Source: Amoeboaphelidium protococcarum (Eukaryota; Aphelidiomycota; Aphelidea). Taken from it: 64,000 nucleotides of DNA. The first letter of the stretch is position 1. Every line of letters starts with the position of its first letter. Shown piece after piece: positions 21,545 to 33,956 of this stretch. Both the position numbers and the translations under genes were made by a program. The notes under the pieces are model-generated. The model had not been told where the DNA came from. It made no database searches and was given only the letters and a program-made list of their open reading frames with translations. The DNA lies in the NCBI GenBank assembly GCA_023515745.1, contig JALECJ010000256.1, positions 2,294,001 to 2,358,000 of the forward strand, in the 5' to 3' direction.

Positions 21545-21927
21545 TGAAATTTACGGTCCGTGGATGACTTATCAATTGATTATGAAATGTCTCACATAAA
21601 AAATTAGATTATAACCAATTTGATGTCCTCTTTTGTACTTGAAAATTGCGATTCCAGCTTGGTATCCTGATGCCTATTCCTATTCTACAGACACATTTAC
21701 GATTCTTAGTGGCTCATATTTAAAAGCTTGCAATAGCCTGAAGCAACGCCTTCAATGTCATTCACTTCTATAGAGATAAGATAATCGAGCATAGACTGAA
21801 AGTTGATTGGAAAGTTGAACAATGGATATGAAGTTTCTTACTTGCATTCACACGTACTTTATTAGTTAATCATAGGTTAATCGCGTCTTTGACCTTATGC
21901 ATTTCAAGTATAGATTAAATTTGTAAG
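21545..21927. other. Convergent 3' intergenic region
   Basis: Lies between the ends of the Rieske gene (+) and the Chk2-like kinase (-). No coding frame of note. It presumably holds both 3' UTRs and polyadenylation sites. Confidence 0.4.
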
Positions 21928-23431
21928 TCAGTAGTAGATGATATTACGAGAGGTGTCAATCTCAGTCTTTGCGTACAGTTCATCGTCGGTCGTGGCGTCG
22001 CTTTGAGACTTGCGCGTCACACTTTCATACAATCTTGACAGCTTGAATTTATCTAATAGTACCCACGGGTGATCCAAGGCTTGACTTATAGAGTATCTCA
22101 TGCCAACATCAACAATCAGCAGCTTGCTAATCAAATCAGTAATTTATGGATCAAATAGATCCCAGACCGGATCATCAAATTCATAAATACCGCGTGTGAT
22201 CAGATACTTCAACTGCTGGTCATCCCCTCCATCAAGGAACGGCATTGAAGCTGAAGCTAGCATGTAAAGAATTACTCCTAAAGACCAGCAGTCGCATTTA
22301 TTCGAATATCCTGAATCCTCCTTGGTGTTCATTAGAACTTCTGGTGCGACGTATATAAGAGTTCCGCACATTGTCTGCAGCCTCGTCTTATTGCTTTGAA
22401 CTTTGCTCAGTCCGAAATCGGTGATACAGACGCGAGTAAATCTGTCATTGGTCTCCAGTAATACATTCTCCAACTTCAAGTCTCTGTGACTAATATCGTG
22501 TTCATGCAAGTACTAAGTACCAAGCAGCAGTTAGAAGAACACAAATTATACTTCAAGTGGATCCAATCCTGGATAAGTACGAGGTTTCAAGTCATCTGGC
22601 ACCTGCTCATATAATTCAATACGACTTTGCAGACGCGTAAACAGCTCTCCACCATCACCAACGTACTCCAGCATTAGATAGATAGACTTATCAGTCTCAT
22701 AAACATCCAGTAACTGCACAAGATTAAGATGATTGATCGATTACAAGACTTGAACTTCATTTCGGAGATGCTGAAATTATTTCTTGTTGATATGCAGATC
22801 CAACTTTGACTTTTATATAATCTTACATGCTGCACGCTTCATACCACCTTTCTGTATAGCCAATTGGACAGTTGCAAAGTTGCCCTCTCCCAGAACCTTG
22901 TTCAAGACATAATACTTTTGCTGGCACGCAGCAAGATCGTTGACGCTATCAGACATCATCTTTGAATCTTACAAGTCAAGAAAGATGAAGAAGATCCGTC
23001 CCTTCAGTAACTCAATGTGATCATTGTGTTGCAGTGGCACATGATTGCCTTTACCGACCTGTATGCCATTGACGAACGTGCCATTTGTCGACAGGTCAGT
23101 GAGTGAAACAATCCCATCAGCGCCGCGTTGCACACTGCAGTGATTGTTGGAAACGTGCAAGTCATTAATCCTTATCTAACACGTCCTGTGTCTCCCAATT
23201 ATAACACAATTTTCAAACAGCACTACAAATACTAGTGGTGTATTTCTTGTTGAACTTAACGGATGATAAATCAATAAAGTACTTACAATGAGTCTGATGA
23301 CCAACAAGTTTTGCCCATGCACAGTTCAGCTCCTGAGTATCACGCGTACTATGTTGTGTCTACTACGTACCAACTAACTGAGTTTGTTGAGTTAACTGTT
23401 GACTATAATTTGCAGTAGACAATTATGACAT
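21928..23431 (-). CDS. FHA-domain checkpoint kinase, Chk2/Rad53/Cds1 type
   Basis: Two exons, 23287-23431 and 21928-23222, with a 64-nt intron 23223-23286 (GTAAGT..TTTGTAG); 479 residues. A Gln/Thr-rich N-terminus (QLTQQTQ) could be an SQ/TQ phosphorylation cluster. The FHA domain has VIIGRHRTCQIRINDLHVSN, NHCSV and DLSTNGTFVNG. The kinase domain has LGEGNFATVQLA (P-loop), AACKII (Lys), ISHRDLKLENVLL, TDFGL, GTLIYVAPEVL, CDCWSLGVILYML, and a short tail to TGA 21928-21930. FHA plus CAMK-type kinase is the architecture of DNA-damage checkpoint kinases acting downstream of ATM/ATR. Length and order fit Chk2/Cds1 better than the two-FHA Rad53 form. Confidence 0.88.
23223..23286 (-). other. Spliceosomal intron of the Chk2-like gene
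   Basis: 64 nt, 5' GTAAGT and 3' TTTGTAG on the minus strand. Removing it joins GHQTH to LLFENCVIIGRH in frame and completes the FHA domain. Confidence 0.8.
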
Positions 23432-23799
23432 GATATGTGACGATATAAGAAACTCTGACAATCAATCAATAAATATAAGAGAAACGAAACCACCATCTGT
23501 GCAGAGTATGAAACAGAGCGTAACGTGGACAACTATCAGAGCATCGCCCATCATTCAGCCAGCCAACCAGCCATTCATTCAATCTGAAACAATCGGAATG
23601 GACTGGTTTCAGCGCCACTTTAGGTGGGCATTTCGCGGCGTCAATCGGCGCCTGATTTTTTAGTTTGGCGCGATTTATCATCGTTTTGGCGTTTTACTCT
23701 CTTTCTCTCTTAATTCGTTCATAAGGTGTCTCTTTTATCATCAGTGTCACTTGTAGTCGTGCATTCTTACAATACGGGGGATTAAATATTGTAAGCAGT
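23432..23799. other. Divergent promoter region
   Basis: Separates the Chk2-like kinase (-) from the secreted pore-former-like gene (+). Contains CAGCCAGCCAACCAGCCATTC and CTCTCTTTCTCTC-type simple repeats. The short overlapping frames at 23430-23681 look like chance. Confidence 0.4.
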
Positions 23800-25446
23800 A
23801 TGGTTACTGTATCTACAATTTTGGCTGGATTTTGCGCTGTAGGTGTTGCCCATGCAGCAGTCACTTTGCAGTGGTTGTCTGGCGACTCTCATATTGCAGC
23901 TGAGAACACTGATTCGTTTTAGATTGTCAAAGCTCTTTAATAAAGTGGTGATCATTAGTTGGAGTTCATTAATAAAGAATCTACTAATAATACAGTGTCT
24001 GCGTATGTGGCTCTTGGTTCCTAGTTAGATTAAGAGTAATAGTCTGTAATGCAACTAATGTAATTTGGAATTCCTGTAATGTTAGTGGATGTCAGTAGTG
24101 AACAGAGAAAGTCGTTACTGTCTGAAGCCAAGTTTCCATTCATGAAGGATACTAATGATGGTAGTGCTCTTCTCTTGATTGATACTCTCCTGGATGTCCA
24201 TGATGCTGTGCATTATCGTGTCTTTGATTTGCCTGCTGGTCAGAATGGGAATGTTGTTCACTCTGCCTACTCTGGTCTTGATTATTCGCGGTCATCGAGT
24301 GACTAGGCTGTAAATGATGCTAAGGTGTTCAGTTTTACTTTTGGTGGTGACAGTAATAGCAGCAATAGCTCAAAGTTGCTATCTCAAATCGCTTAAGACA
24401 TGCATGACTATTTACGTAACTGTGCCGGAAATTTTGATCAAGTCACCTGTTGGAATTACGTCCAAGGATAGAAGGCCACTGATGCGTAGTTCAAGATCCA
24501 AGATGGTATGGATCAAGTTTAAAATACTGGTTTTATGGTTCCTGTGGATGAGGGTGCTGTATGGCGATAGCTGATTGAGACCACTTATAAGAGTTGGGTT
24601 GTGTCATGGAGTGATCCGTTTCCGTTTAAGGATGATCAAGTGATAACTCATCGGCTCAATACTTACTGGTATCTGTATATGCAAGCACCGCCATTTCAAC
24701 AGCTGTATTATGCATTTGTACTGGTGGATGGTCTTCATAATCCAAATACTCAGATGGTTCATCCTGATGGAGTGGGTATTTACATGTCAAATGTTGAGAT
24801 TGGAGTACACGCTGAGCGTGAAGATGGTGTTCAAGATCCGGATAATGTATTTTGGTTGAAAAGTTCTCCTCCGACACAGAACACCAAGCATGAAGTTGGG
24901 CGCAGCTGGTCTTCCACTGATAGTTTTCAGATGAGTATGAATCTGGGGTTCAAAGGTGAGCAAGTGGAAGGTGGACTGAACTTTAATTACACCAAGTCGT
25001 TCACTGCTTCCTACAGTGAGAGTCGTGAAATTACCGACTGGAGTGTCATTGAGAACACCGATCCAGTGCAGAGTCGTGGCCTGTGGCGTTATTCTTAGAG
25101 CTGGCCTGTCGATATGATGCACAACATGGTGGACAATTTCCCTAAGCGTTGGCCTGAGTATTACGAGTAAGCTTGGAATCCGTGCCGGTGCAAAACTGTC
25201 CCTAACCTGTCTCAATTCGCTCTAGCCACCCACAACTCGATGGTTTGGGGCATAAAGCAAAAGTTGTTGAGTGAAGACAAACGTCGCTTGCCGCTAAGAT
25301 TTAAGCTGAGCCTAAAACCGAAAGCATCTGCGCACACCTGCGAAGTGTATGACGGACATCACAAGATGGCTCAATGGAGGATTGAATTCAACGATATGGA
25401 ATGGATCGTGAATGTGGCCGATCTTAATAATATCAAGTGGAATTGA
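23800..25446 (+). CDS. Secreted protein resembling beta-pore-forming toxins (tentative)
   Basis: A single 548-residue frame with TAR=Gln and TGA at 25444-25446. The first ~20 residues form a signal peptide (MVTVSTILAGFCAVGVAHAA). The middle is rich in alternating Ser/Tyr/Gly with aromatic residues and includes a stretch at about 24930-25030 (NLGFKGEQVEGGLNFNYT then KSFTASYSES). This recalls the amphipathic, Ser/Thr-rich stem strands of leukocidin- or aerolysin-type barrels, and is followed by a WSV..NTDP region. The C-terminal part is basic. No catalytic motif is seen. Secretion is well supported; the pore-former link is only pattern resemblance, and a lectin or unrelated beta-sandwich protein is equally possible. 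Confidence 0.45.
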
Positions 25447-25526
25447 ACTTGGAACGTGTTTGAGAAACCATAAGTGGTAATGTGACATCTGATTTAATAC
25501 AATATTGGTAATGTATGTCTTACTAT

Positions 25527-26498
25527 TCACTATTTACGTTACTGTCGTTGAGTGAGGCCACACAAGAAAGCGTGTATCATAATGGCCAACAGTCTGCCAG
25601 TGCGATAATCTTCAATAGTTGGATTATACTCTGAAAAGTCAATTAGTCTAACGCGACCGTCTCCACCAGCCTGCTTGCACATCATTATAGCCTCTTCAGC
25701 AGATAGACCATCTGGTGATGAACAACTCACTCCAGGACAATCTGAAGCTCTAATAGAATCAATATCAAACGATACAAATATACTCGTAGCTTCATTCCCA
25801 GCCACCGTAGACAGCCAATTACTATCCATTTCAGAATTCGTTAATGACTTTTTCACCGCAGGCAGGAACATTACCTGATTACCAGATTATTTTATATATT
25901 CAATGTGACGAGAAGCACATTGTGGACCTTGTGCTGCATACACACTATACTTGCCATTCAACTGCTTAGAGAAGCGACCATCTTCAATCAGTAGGCGAAA
26001 TGGAGATCCAGAGTGTACTTGGCCATTCTTCAGTGGCCTCACATCCAAGTGGGCATCAACATTGATTACATGCAATTTTTGATCGGCTAATTGCTGAGGA
26101 TCACTAATTAACGCTAACAAATGTTAAATTAAGGCAGATGCATTTGGATAAGATTGATCGTTACCACCGCCAACTATAATGGGAATACCGCCAATTTACA
26201 AAGCTCGATGCACCAACTCTGTCAGTCTGAGGTGAGCTTATTCTAGCGGTAATGAGGGATCCACATCACCGAAATCAACAATTTTCAGTTGACTCAGATC
26301 CACACCACTCTCAGTGTCTGATGAACATAATCTATAGAACAACTTCCGGAAGCTAGCTGGTCCATCTTTGGCTCCGACACGCCCACCATTTCGCCTAACA
26401 CCTTCATCATGAGAGAAGCCAATAATCACCACATTCGCTTCAACAGACTTTCGCTCATGATCGTTCACAATGATATCCGCAATTCTAGGGTCTTCCAT
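25527..26498 (-). CDS. Ureohydrolase (arginase/formimidoylglutamase family)
   Basis: 323 residues from ATG 26498 (the frame is open further upstream but without ATG) to TGA 25527-25529. Motifs run in order: IGFSHDEGVRRNGGRVGAKD (typical formimidoylglutamase/agmatinase entry), PIIVGGGNDQSYP, HVINVDAHLDVRP (Mn-binding DxHxD), GSPFRLLIED, SIFVSFDIDSIRASDCPGV (Mn-binding DxD) and SCSSPDGLSAEE. The binuclear Mn ligands are intact, so it is probably active. The sequence is nearest to the formimidoylglutamase branch, but I cannot exclude another ureohydrolase specificity. The gene ends CAG TAA CGT AAA TAG TGA: TAR codons sit just before the TGA. Confidence 0.85.
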
Positions 26499-26747
26499 TA
26501 TTAAAGCTGACAAAAATATTAAATCTTTGTAATTAGTCAAATCTTGTAATGAATTGTGTTGTTTCGCAAAGAGAATCCTCAGTTGACCGTGCTGTAACTT
26601 TACAATTCAAGTTAGACGCGCCACTCCACAAGCAAGCACGTCAGAATGCAGTGATATTAAACTGGTGATTTCAAATAAGCTATTACTAAAATATTTGATG
26701 AAATTTTCAAGATACTAAAAGGCAAAAATGTGTTTAATTACCAAACT

Positions 26748-27062
26748 TCACAATCTAATCGCGTGTTGCAAGAGAGGGATGATGCTAAGTAGAATTGGCG
26801 CCATTAATAAATAGTTGGAAGCAGAGGCGACCTTTAAAGCGGATGAATTTGAAGATCTGTTTCCACCAGATGAATAGTATCCACCACCACCAATGTATCG
26901 CCTTGAAGATCTACCACCAGATTTGCCAGATGATGACGATGATGATGATGATTTCGAGGCGCGCTTGAACAGATTGACATCTAACGCGTTATCGGGCTGT
27001 GCATTGACGCAAACTACCATTAAACACAGAAGCGCCAATAGGCAGAATTTCAATATCTGCAT
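26748..27062 (-). CDS. Small secreted Ser/Gly-rich, possibly GPI-anchored protein
   Basis: 104 residues: signal peptide (MQILKFCLLALLCLMVVCVN, AQ cleavage likely), a Ser-run and Gly/Tyr-rich middle (SSSSSSSSGKSGGRSSRRYI, GGGGYYSSGGNRSSNSS), and a C-terminal hydrophobic stretch (NYLLMAPILLSIIPLL) ending HAIRL, TGA 26748-26750. This layout fits a GPI-anchored or type I surface peptide. The basic residues after the hydrophobic segment make GPI processing uncertain. No homologue is recognised. PIG-H, from the anchor pathway, lies 6 kb away, which is probably coincidence. Confidence 0.6.
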   Translation of the reverse strand: MQILKFCLLALLCLMVVCVNAQPDNALDVNLFKRASKSSSSSSSSGKSGGRSSRRYIGGGGYYSSGGNRSSNSSALKVASASNYLLMAPILLSIIPLLQHAIRL

Positions 27063-27424
27063 TAGCTTAAATAAATAGTTTGATAAAATTCTTGCGCGGT
27101 CTAATAGCGATCAATTAATACTGCTGAAATTGAAAAGGGGTGATTGGAGCTTCGAGAGAGCCTTCTGTGTGACTTGACAAATCCACAGTTACTCCTCGTT
27201 CGGGGGAATTGGCAGTGTTAACGATTATTCATACCATAATTGGCATAGTTTGGTAAATTTTAAGTCTATCAAGTAGTCGCTTCATTAAAGAATTTTATCG
27301 CTTGGTGTGTTTTAACTTGGTCTTACTTATATACCAAAAAATCCTCCTTGTTCGCACAGCAAGGCCAGTGTCATTTTTTACTTTTCATTAAGCGTTTCCG
27401 TTTTGAGATTTACAGTAAAAAACC
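27063..27424. other. Divergent promoter region
   Basis: AT-rich spacer between the small secreted protein (-) and Spt8 (+). No coding frame was recognised. Confidence 0.4.
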
Positions 27425-28856
27425 ATGGTGGAGAATCATGATTCTATGGATATAGAGCAGTCAGAGTCATAGAGAATGGGGTATAGAGTCACTCCAATGT
27501 GCCTTATACAACAACCTGTGGGTATAAATGCAATCGCTGCCACTCGCTGCATGAAAAGAGTGTATAGCGGTGGGCATGATGGTGTGGTGAGGCGATACGA
27601 CTTCTTCGCCAGTCTCAATGGTAAACTTAAATTGAATCCTTCAACTCAACTTGGACTCCCCGATACTCTATGGCGGAATGGCGTCTCTTGCGGCCAGTGG
27701 ACTAATTCATAGAGACATCCTCTGAATCTGATCCAAGATGATCCGGATGATCTGTCTCAAACTTCTGGCCTGGATCATACGACGCGTCCAGTAATGTCCA
27801 TGGCTCTAGAGAAAGAGGCTCTGTGGGTGTTGATAGGCTAGAACGTAAGACTTACGGTTGGTTGATTCTAAAATATAACTTCTTTTTATTGTAGGATGGA
27901 ACAATATCGCTTTGCACTGCTCGCCATGACTCTGGTACATGTCTACACACTTTTAAAGGTCACTAATCTATTGTTAATCAGCTGACTCTTACTGCCGATG
28001 AGTAAAAGTTTCTAAGTGGATCTTGGGACTCTACAATAAACGTAAGCTGAATATGATACACTTGTAGTTATATTGTTCTAATCATACGTGATAAGCATTG
28101 CGAAATGTATGAGTGTAGTTTTGGGATCTTAATGACGGTTCTTGTACGTAGAATTATGGTGGTGATAGTGGTTCATAAATAGTGTCCTTATAATTCAAAC
28201 CAAGCAGTAGCGATAAATAGTTTCTATGTTCGCTTGCTGATGGATAAAGTAATATTTATGATGTGAGAACCTCCAAGCCTTAGATGTCTTTCTATGCACA
28301 GTCTAAAGTCTCCCCTAAAGTTGATTCTGACCCGCAGTAGTCACAAGAGCATGTGTATATGTCCGCTTGCTGGAGCCCAGATGGTACACGGATATATTGC
28401 GGTAGGAGGGATGAGTCTATCGATGTTTGGGATGTGCGATCCTCTAATCTTGTACACAATGTCAAACTGCCTTCCAATTCTGGTATTGTATCTCAGACTC
28501 TAGCTCTAAGTGACAGCCGTCATCTTATAGTCTGTAGTCATGACGTTATTCGACTTTGTGATGTGAATGCAGCTCTGTCTAATCCTGACTCAAATGGTGA
28601 TCAATCTGGTGATATTTTCTAAATCGTTGGCGGTCATTATGGTGGGTTTATATCTTAAGCTTTTGTTGATCCAGAAGAAAAGTTTATGGTCACGTCTAGT
28701 GGATCCAGAGGTTGGCATAATATATTGGATAATCATTAGATGCTATTTTATACCATATATCGATGTGTTATACAGCAGGGCGACTAAAGTCTCGCTGATG
28801 TTGACTTATCATCTGAAGTGGATCCTCAGCAAAATGAATCTAAACAATAAATTTGA
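27425..28856 (+). CDS. SPT8: Spt8, WD40 subunit of SAGA
   Basis: Three exons (27425-27844, 27895-28041, 28119-28856), introns of 50 and 77 nt, both GTAAG..TGTAG; 434 residues. WD40 repeats include INAIAATRCMKRVYSGGHDG, VVRRYDFFASLNGK, DGTISLCTARHDSGTC, FLSGSWDSTINFWDL, MSACWSPDGTRIYCGRRDES and the diagnostic Spt8 stretch IVGGHYGGFISQAFVDPEEK with SSGSRGWHN. Spt8 helps SAGA deliver TBP to promoters. It is a typically fungal SAGA component, so its presence helps place the organism. The N-terminal acidic region is shorter than in yeast. Confidence 0.85.
27845..27894 (+). other. Spt8 intron 1
   Basis: 50 nt, GTAAGA..TTATTGTAG, between WVLIGQN and DGTISL. Confidence 0.85.
28042..28118 (+). other. 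Spt8 intron 2
   Basis: 77 nt, GTAAGC..GAGTGTAG. It contains a TGA in its first codons, so retention would terminate translation at once. Removal joins DSTIN to FWDL. Confidence 0.85.
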
Positions 28857-28912
28857 ATTATGAATCGATGTTCTATTTTATATTTTAAGATTCATTATAC
28901 CGGGAAGAAGTA

Positions 28913-31900
28913 TCACAAAGGTGGCCATTGGCCGCGGATGACTTTTTCATAATCTTGCGTGATCCATTACAGATACGGTTCCAGTAAGAACTTGTTATGC
29001 TCCTTAAACACACCCATAAGATGCCTCTTCAATCCACCATCAATGTGTGATAAGACATCATGGCGACTAAGAGACTGGATCCACGGGGCGATCTTGCCAT
29101 TATTTATGCCAAGCTTCGGATTGATCATTAGTTATGGTTTAGCATTGAGCATCCGGAGATTAGATTTCAACTTGGGCAAAATTGAACCATCCAAAATCAA
29201 TTTGGCCACCTGGCGCAACTTGTCGCCATTTGAGAGACTCTTGAATTAGGATAACAAAATTGGAGTAGGCGGAAGATTTAACACAACATTACTACCAATC
29301 GTAGGAGAGGAGTATGCATACATTGCATCCAGCTGACTATCATAGTATGGACACGGGTTCTCCAAAGGATTGCCAAAAAAGCATATGGATGGATTGACAG
29401 TGGCAATTGATTGCAGAGAATCCAACTGTGTGATATTGAGCATATAAATATTGCGTTAGCTAGTCTATCCACTATTTTAATCTACATCAAGCACACTTTG
29501 CTCTAGGGGAGAGGAAGATGCTCTCCTAAGATCTTGATACAATACAAACTCAGGAGCAGATCTAACTAAGCAACTCGATGGATGAATGTAAATATACTCT
29601 GCTGCAGTCTATCCGATGTCCGAATTGAAAGACATCACTTCTTGGAAGACTGCTTTATACGGAATCAACTTCTAACCTTTATGCTGCTTCTTACACCTAA
29701 TAGCTATTCTATCACAATTAGCTGACAGTATCACATCTTTAACTAGTTGGACTTAGTCAAAATGTAATTGGAATGCTCTTAATTAATCAACTGTGATTTA
29801 TATTCCGCTTTCCGCATTTATAATGTTGAAAATCTATTTTGACAACTTCTGCACTTCTTGCATCGCTTTTAGTCTAAGGCCATATTCAATACAGAATGCC
29901 TTAATGTCTCGGTGTTGGATAAACTTGAGCACAGCTTCAGCCATCAGCATAGGATCACTATCATACCCTTAGTTAAACTCATTACGCGTCACTCTTTGCT
30001 GGTCCTGTTATTATTACTAATCTTCATCATCATTTTGACTAAAATCGAATTATCCTGGAATACTTACAGTTTAATCAAAAATCTCTCCAACAGTCAATGC
30101 ACTCACCATCAGAACAACAAATGGTAATAGCTTGGGATGATTCTCAATGCAGAACACTATCATTTTTCCATATCGCGGATGGATGGGATAATTTGCAATC
30201 TGACGGCCCATTGGAGTAATAGATTTTCGCTAAAAGTCAAGTGCGCCTAGCGATACTAGCATCTTCTCACTCTATTGCAACTGCTGCCTATCTGGAGGAC
30301 TCGGGAATGGAAAATTGCACACATTATCAATCTCCATGTTTTTCATCTACAGCACCACTCCATCTATTGGCATTCTCTGAATCTCCGGAGCAGTGTGCTA
30401 CTACATCTAATATTAATACACTGCAGACGAGTAGAGCCGGTACGTGTGACCGGCTTCACATCTACCAGCACGTCCACTCCTCTGATCAGCAGATGCCTTT
30501 GATGTCCATACATTCTTGAAAGAGCTCACACCATTTTCGATATCATAACTCAGTTCTTTGACACGTCCACAATCTACCACATACTTGATTCCAGGAATGG
30601 TGAGGGAAGTCTCAGCAACATTAGTGGCAACTATACACAGTCGGTGATGTTCAGACACCTTCTCAAAGATTCGCATCTGATGCTCTGTTGACTAGAGTGC
30701 AAATAGTGGCAAGACATGCAATTTCAACTTCTTTTTAGTCTTCAACTCTTCCTAGGTGAATCCTTCTTCCAAATTCTCATCGTCATCCTAATCATCATCT
30801 CTACCTGGTAATTGATCGTAATCATCCTACCCAGACACTAAGCCACGCTCATTCTATAACATCGAGATCAACTAAGCAATCTCCTGCTGACCAGTCAGAA
30901 ACACCAAAATACCACCTGGAGGAAGCTTCTTATGAATCTTGCACACCTTATCATACGCAGCTTCGATATAATTCTCCGGAGTCGTTTTATTAAAGTGAAC
31001 AGTGACGGGGAACTGACGAGCTTTGACTTCAATCAGAGGAGGTGGCAACTTGAATAACTGCTGATTTTGAACAAAGTCGTCAACACGCAGAGTGGCAGAC
31101 ATAATTACCAGTTTGAGGGGATAAACGCGAACACTCTTACCATCGACCACCGTGGTTCGCTTCTCCTGGAACATTTTACGTCTCAATGGCACAACTCTGC
31201 TCAGTAGTCCGATGAGGATGTCGGTATTGAGAGATCTCTCGTGAGCCTCATCCACCACTATACAGGAATACTTAGTGAGCAATAGATCCTTGCTGATCTC
31301 TTTCAATAGAATACCATCAGTCATAAACTTTATCGCCGTATTTAAAGAGACATTGGTGTCATATCTGACCTAATATGCTACTTTACCATCCACTCCCAAC
31401 TCCTACTACACTCTTTACGCTATGCTGACAGCAGCGACTCTTCGCGGCTAAGTCACACCTATCAGACCGGCACGTTCATCCGCACTGAAAGACTGACTAT
31501 TGTTACTATTACCATTTTTATGACCGCTACCAAAGCCATATTCGAACAAAAACTGTGGCAATTGAGAAGTTTTACCACTACCAGTCTCTCCACACAGCAC
31601 AAGAACATCATTCATGTGGCAAGTGCTCTTCTCATTACTCAGGATCTTTTCCATAATCGTGTGCTCCTCAGCCAAAATAGGCAATTATAGACGTGCCTAT
31701 TGAATATCTTCATTTCTTTCAACTAGAACATACTTTGCCTGCACTCTGGGTCTATCTGCATATTTTTACTACAGACTAGTATTCTCATTCTTCACATGAT
31801 TGACTAACTTAGGTTGTGATAACTTGACAGTATCATCTTGAGCAATTTTAGGTTTAGATTCTGCGCTCTCAGAGACAGTAGCTTAGTTAGCAGGCTTTCT

Positions 31901-32680
31901 ATCAATAATTTTTTACACCTCCTTGACATTATCATTATCTTCATCATCAAATGATGAATCGCTATCACTACTTGACTCATTTAAAATCACTTCAGGCATG
32001 AGTTTACGCTTCTTCTACTATTACTATTCATCACTATCCTATTTACTAGTCTTCTAAGATTTTAAAGCAGAACCAAACTTAACAGGATAAGATGCCAGAT
32101 GTTTGGTGGTAGGCTTTACTTCCTCAATTGATTGCTATTACTCCACCTTCTAATCATCATCATTATTATCCAATTTATCAGAATCATCATTTTACTACTA
32201 CTAAAATAACGCGTCATTATCCACCATGATGCCAGCTCTATGAACATTAAAGGCATATCTGACGCGTTCTCTCTCTGTAACATTGACACCAGATGAGATA
32301 CCAGCAGAGGATCTAATCAATACATTCCTCGAGTCCACAGACTTGGATGACAATGCCACCTTCTCCATCAGTTCTCCATGCTGCTCCTTTTTCAACTTCT
32401 TCTCGATATACTTCTCCAGCTTCTTCTTACGCGTCTTGGACATTTTACTTTCAGTCTGGATTTACAGCACCTTATGTAAGCTCTATACCGGATTTTAATC
32501 AACAGCATAAGTAACACCTTCGCCGGTATTATCACTATTGATACTCTTCACCTTCTTCTTTAGCGCAACTAAACCACCATTACGAGCATTGGGATGCAAT
32601 CTCAAGGTGGACACATTAACTTTACTTTATAGAGAGGAAGCTCTAGCCTTTTCATTATATCTTGGTCTAGATCGACCCAT
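28913..32680 (-). CDS. DEAH-box RNA helicase DHX37/Ecm16 (Dhr1), ribosome biogenesis
   Basis: Intronless, 1255 residues, ATG 32680, TGA 28913-28915. Starts [20 protein letters not shown], like DHX37. A Lys-rich region follows ([20 protein letters not shown]), then an acidic/Gln region and the helicase core: [17 protein letters not shown] (motif I), [18 protein letters not shown] (Ia), [15 protein letters not shown] (DEAH), IMSATLRV (III), [23 protein letters not shown] (V), [11 protein letters not shown] (VI). The HA2/OB-like C-terminus ends [10 protein letters not shown]. Ecm16/DHX37 unwinds U3 snoRNA from pre-18S rRNA in the nucleolus. Three invariant Gln in the core are written TAG or TAA, making this gene one of the best proofs of the altered code. 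Confidence 0.9.
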
Positions 32681-32903
32681 TATTGATGATTATTGCGATT
32701 TTGATATAAAATGCGGCTAGTTACTAGTAAATAAGCACAAGTTTTGATCAATTTTAACAAGACCGCGATATCAAACGTTTAACACAGCTGCGAGATTAAA
32801 GTAAAGTGAAAGTAAAAGTTGCATTCATAAATTATGGTTCTTTTAGATAAAAATGAAATTTACAATGTATACAATCAAAAAGGCTTGCTGCAAGAGATTA
32901 AAG

Positions 32904-33686
32904 TCAATCGCTGTGCAGTTTAGCAAATGTCTCACATGTAGATTGTAACTGTAGTTGTTCGCCACCAGTGTGGTTCTGTAACGATTTGATCTCTCTGCAA
33001 ATTACGCGAGATCCAAACTCATAATAGTATCGACACTCTAATGACTTTCTAATGACACCATCAATAAATAGCTACATCTAGCATAGAGCGAACCAATAAT
33101 CCTGCATCACGCGAATCTTCACTGAGTACTGACTGCATCCATTATCATCCAATTCATCTTCATATAGAATCACAGAGTCAAAGTATTTTATTTCCCCACC
33201 ATGAGCAATCTTGTGCATATTCATCTTATGTTGGGGTAGAGTTGCAACATTCCACTCTACAGTATCGCTATTGCTGCTGTCTTGATGAAACTGGAATGTG
33301 CCCATATAGTCGGACCAGTATGTCCAATCATAGTCACCTTCTGCGGCGTTTTATTACACATCATTATTACTATCGGATCCCAAATTTCGCGCCCGCCTCC
33401 ATGCCTGACTACTTTTGACTGAATACGGAGGCTTTTACAACTAGACCTTCTTCAACGCATCCATAGCATTCCATTCAATGACTAGTTACGCATGAGGAGC
33501 TTATATCTGTAGTTTATTATCAGGGAATAGCATTAGCGGGGATTTATAGCCAAATTGATGTTCAAATTATAGTAGTTCACTGTCGGATGCAATAGTGCCT
33601 TTCTATGATCTAAATTGCCATCCATGGTGCGAGTACTCAGCATTCTACTTCAATTTACTCTTCGCGATACTTGATGACGCAAGCAT
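32904..33686 (-). CDS. TIP41-like regulator of PP2A/TOR signalling
   Basis: 260 residues, ATG 33686, TGA 32904-32906, no intron. Family motifs: HGWQFRSQKGTI near the N-terminus, PDNKLQIQAPHAQLVIEWNA, MDALKKVQ, DYDWTYWSDYMGTF, YFDSVILYEDELDDNGCSQY, SVKIRVMQDYWFALC and FIDGVIRK. Tip41/TIPRL binds the Tap42/PP2A catalytic subunit and feeds into TOR signalling in the cytoplasm. Size and motif order match the family, and I see no missing part. Shares a 270-bp divergent promoter with the DUF676 gene. Confidence 0.88.
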
Positions 33687-33956
33687 TGTAATTTTTCCTT
33701 TTAAATGCTAAACTCAAAATTGGATTTATCTTCAGGCGTAAGATTTAATTGTTGTATAGGGGAGTTGCAACTCACTCCTCTCTTTCACTGTCTCTCTGTC
33801 TCTCTCACAGTAGTCCTCTCTCTTATTGACGCGTTGACGCGAGACGGAGGAAATCGATCAACTTTCGTACGTCAATCTCTTATTCGGCAGATTATCGTTT
33901 AGATTCAATTACAAACGAAAGCGCTTGTATATTTAAGAATATCAGTTGCACACAAT

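Noticed and set aside
24787-25215. 142-residue minus-strand frame
   Set aside because: Antisense to the secreted 548-residue gene; no motif and no start context.
30035-30075. GTAAGT..TTTTAG intron in the DHX37 gene (minus strand)
   Set aside because: The frame is open without splicing, the 29-nt removal would break it, and the acceptor is not TGTAG.
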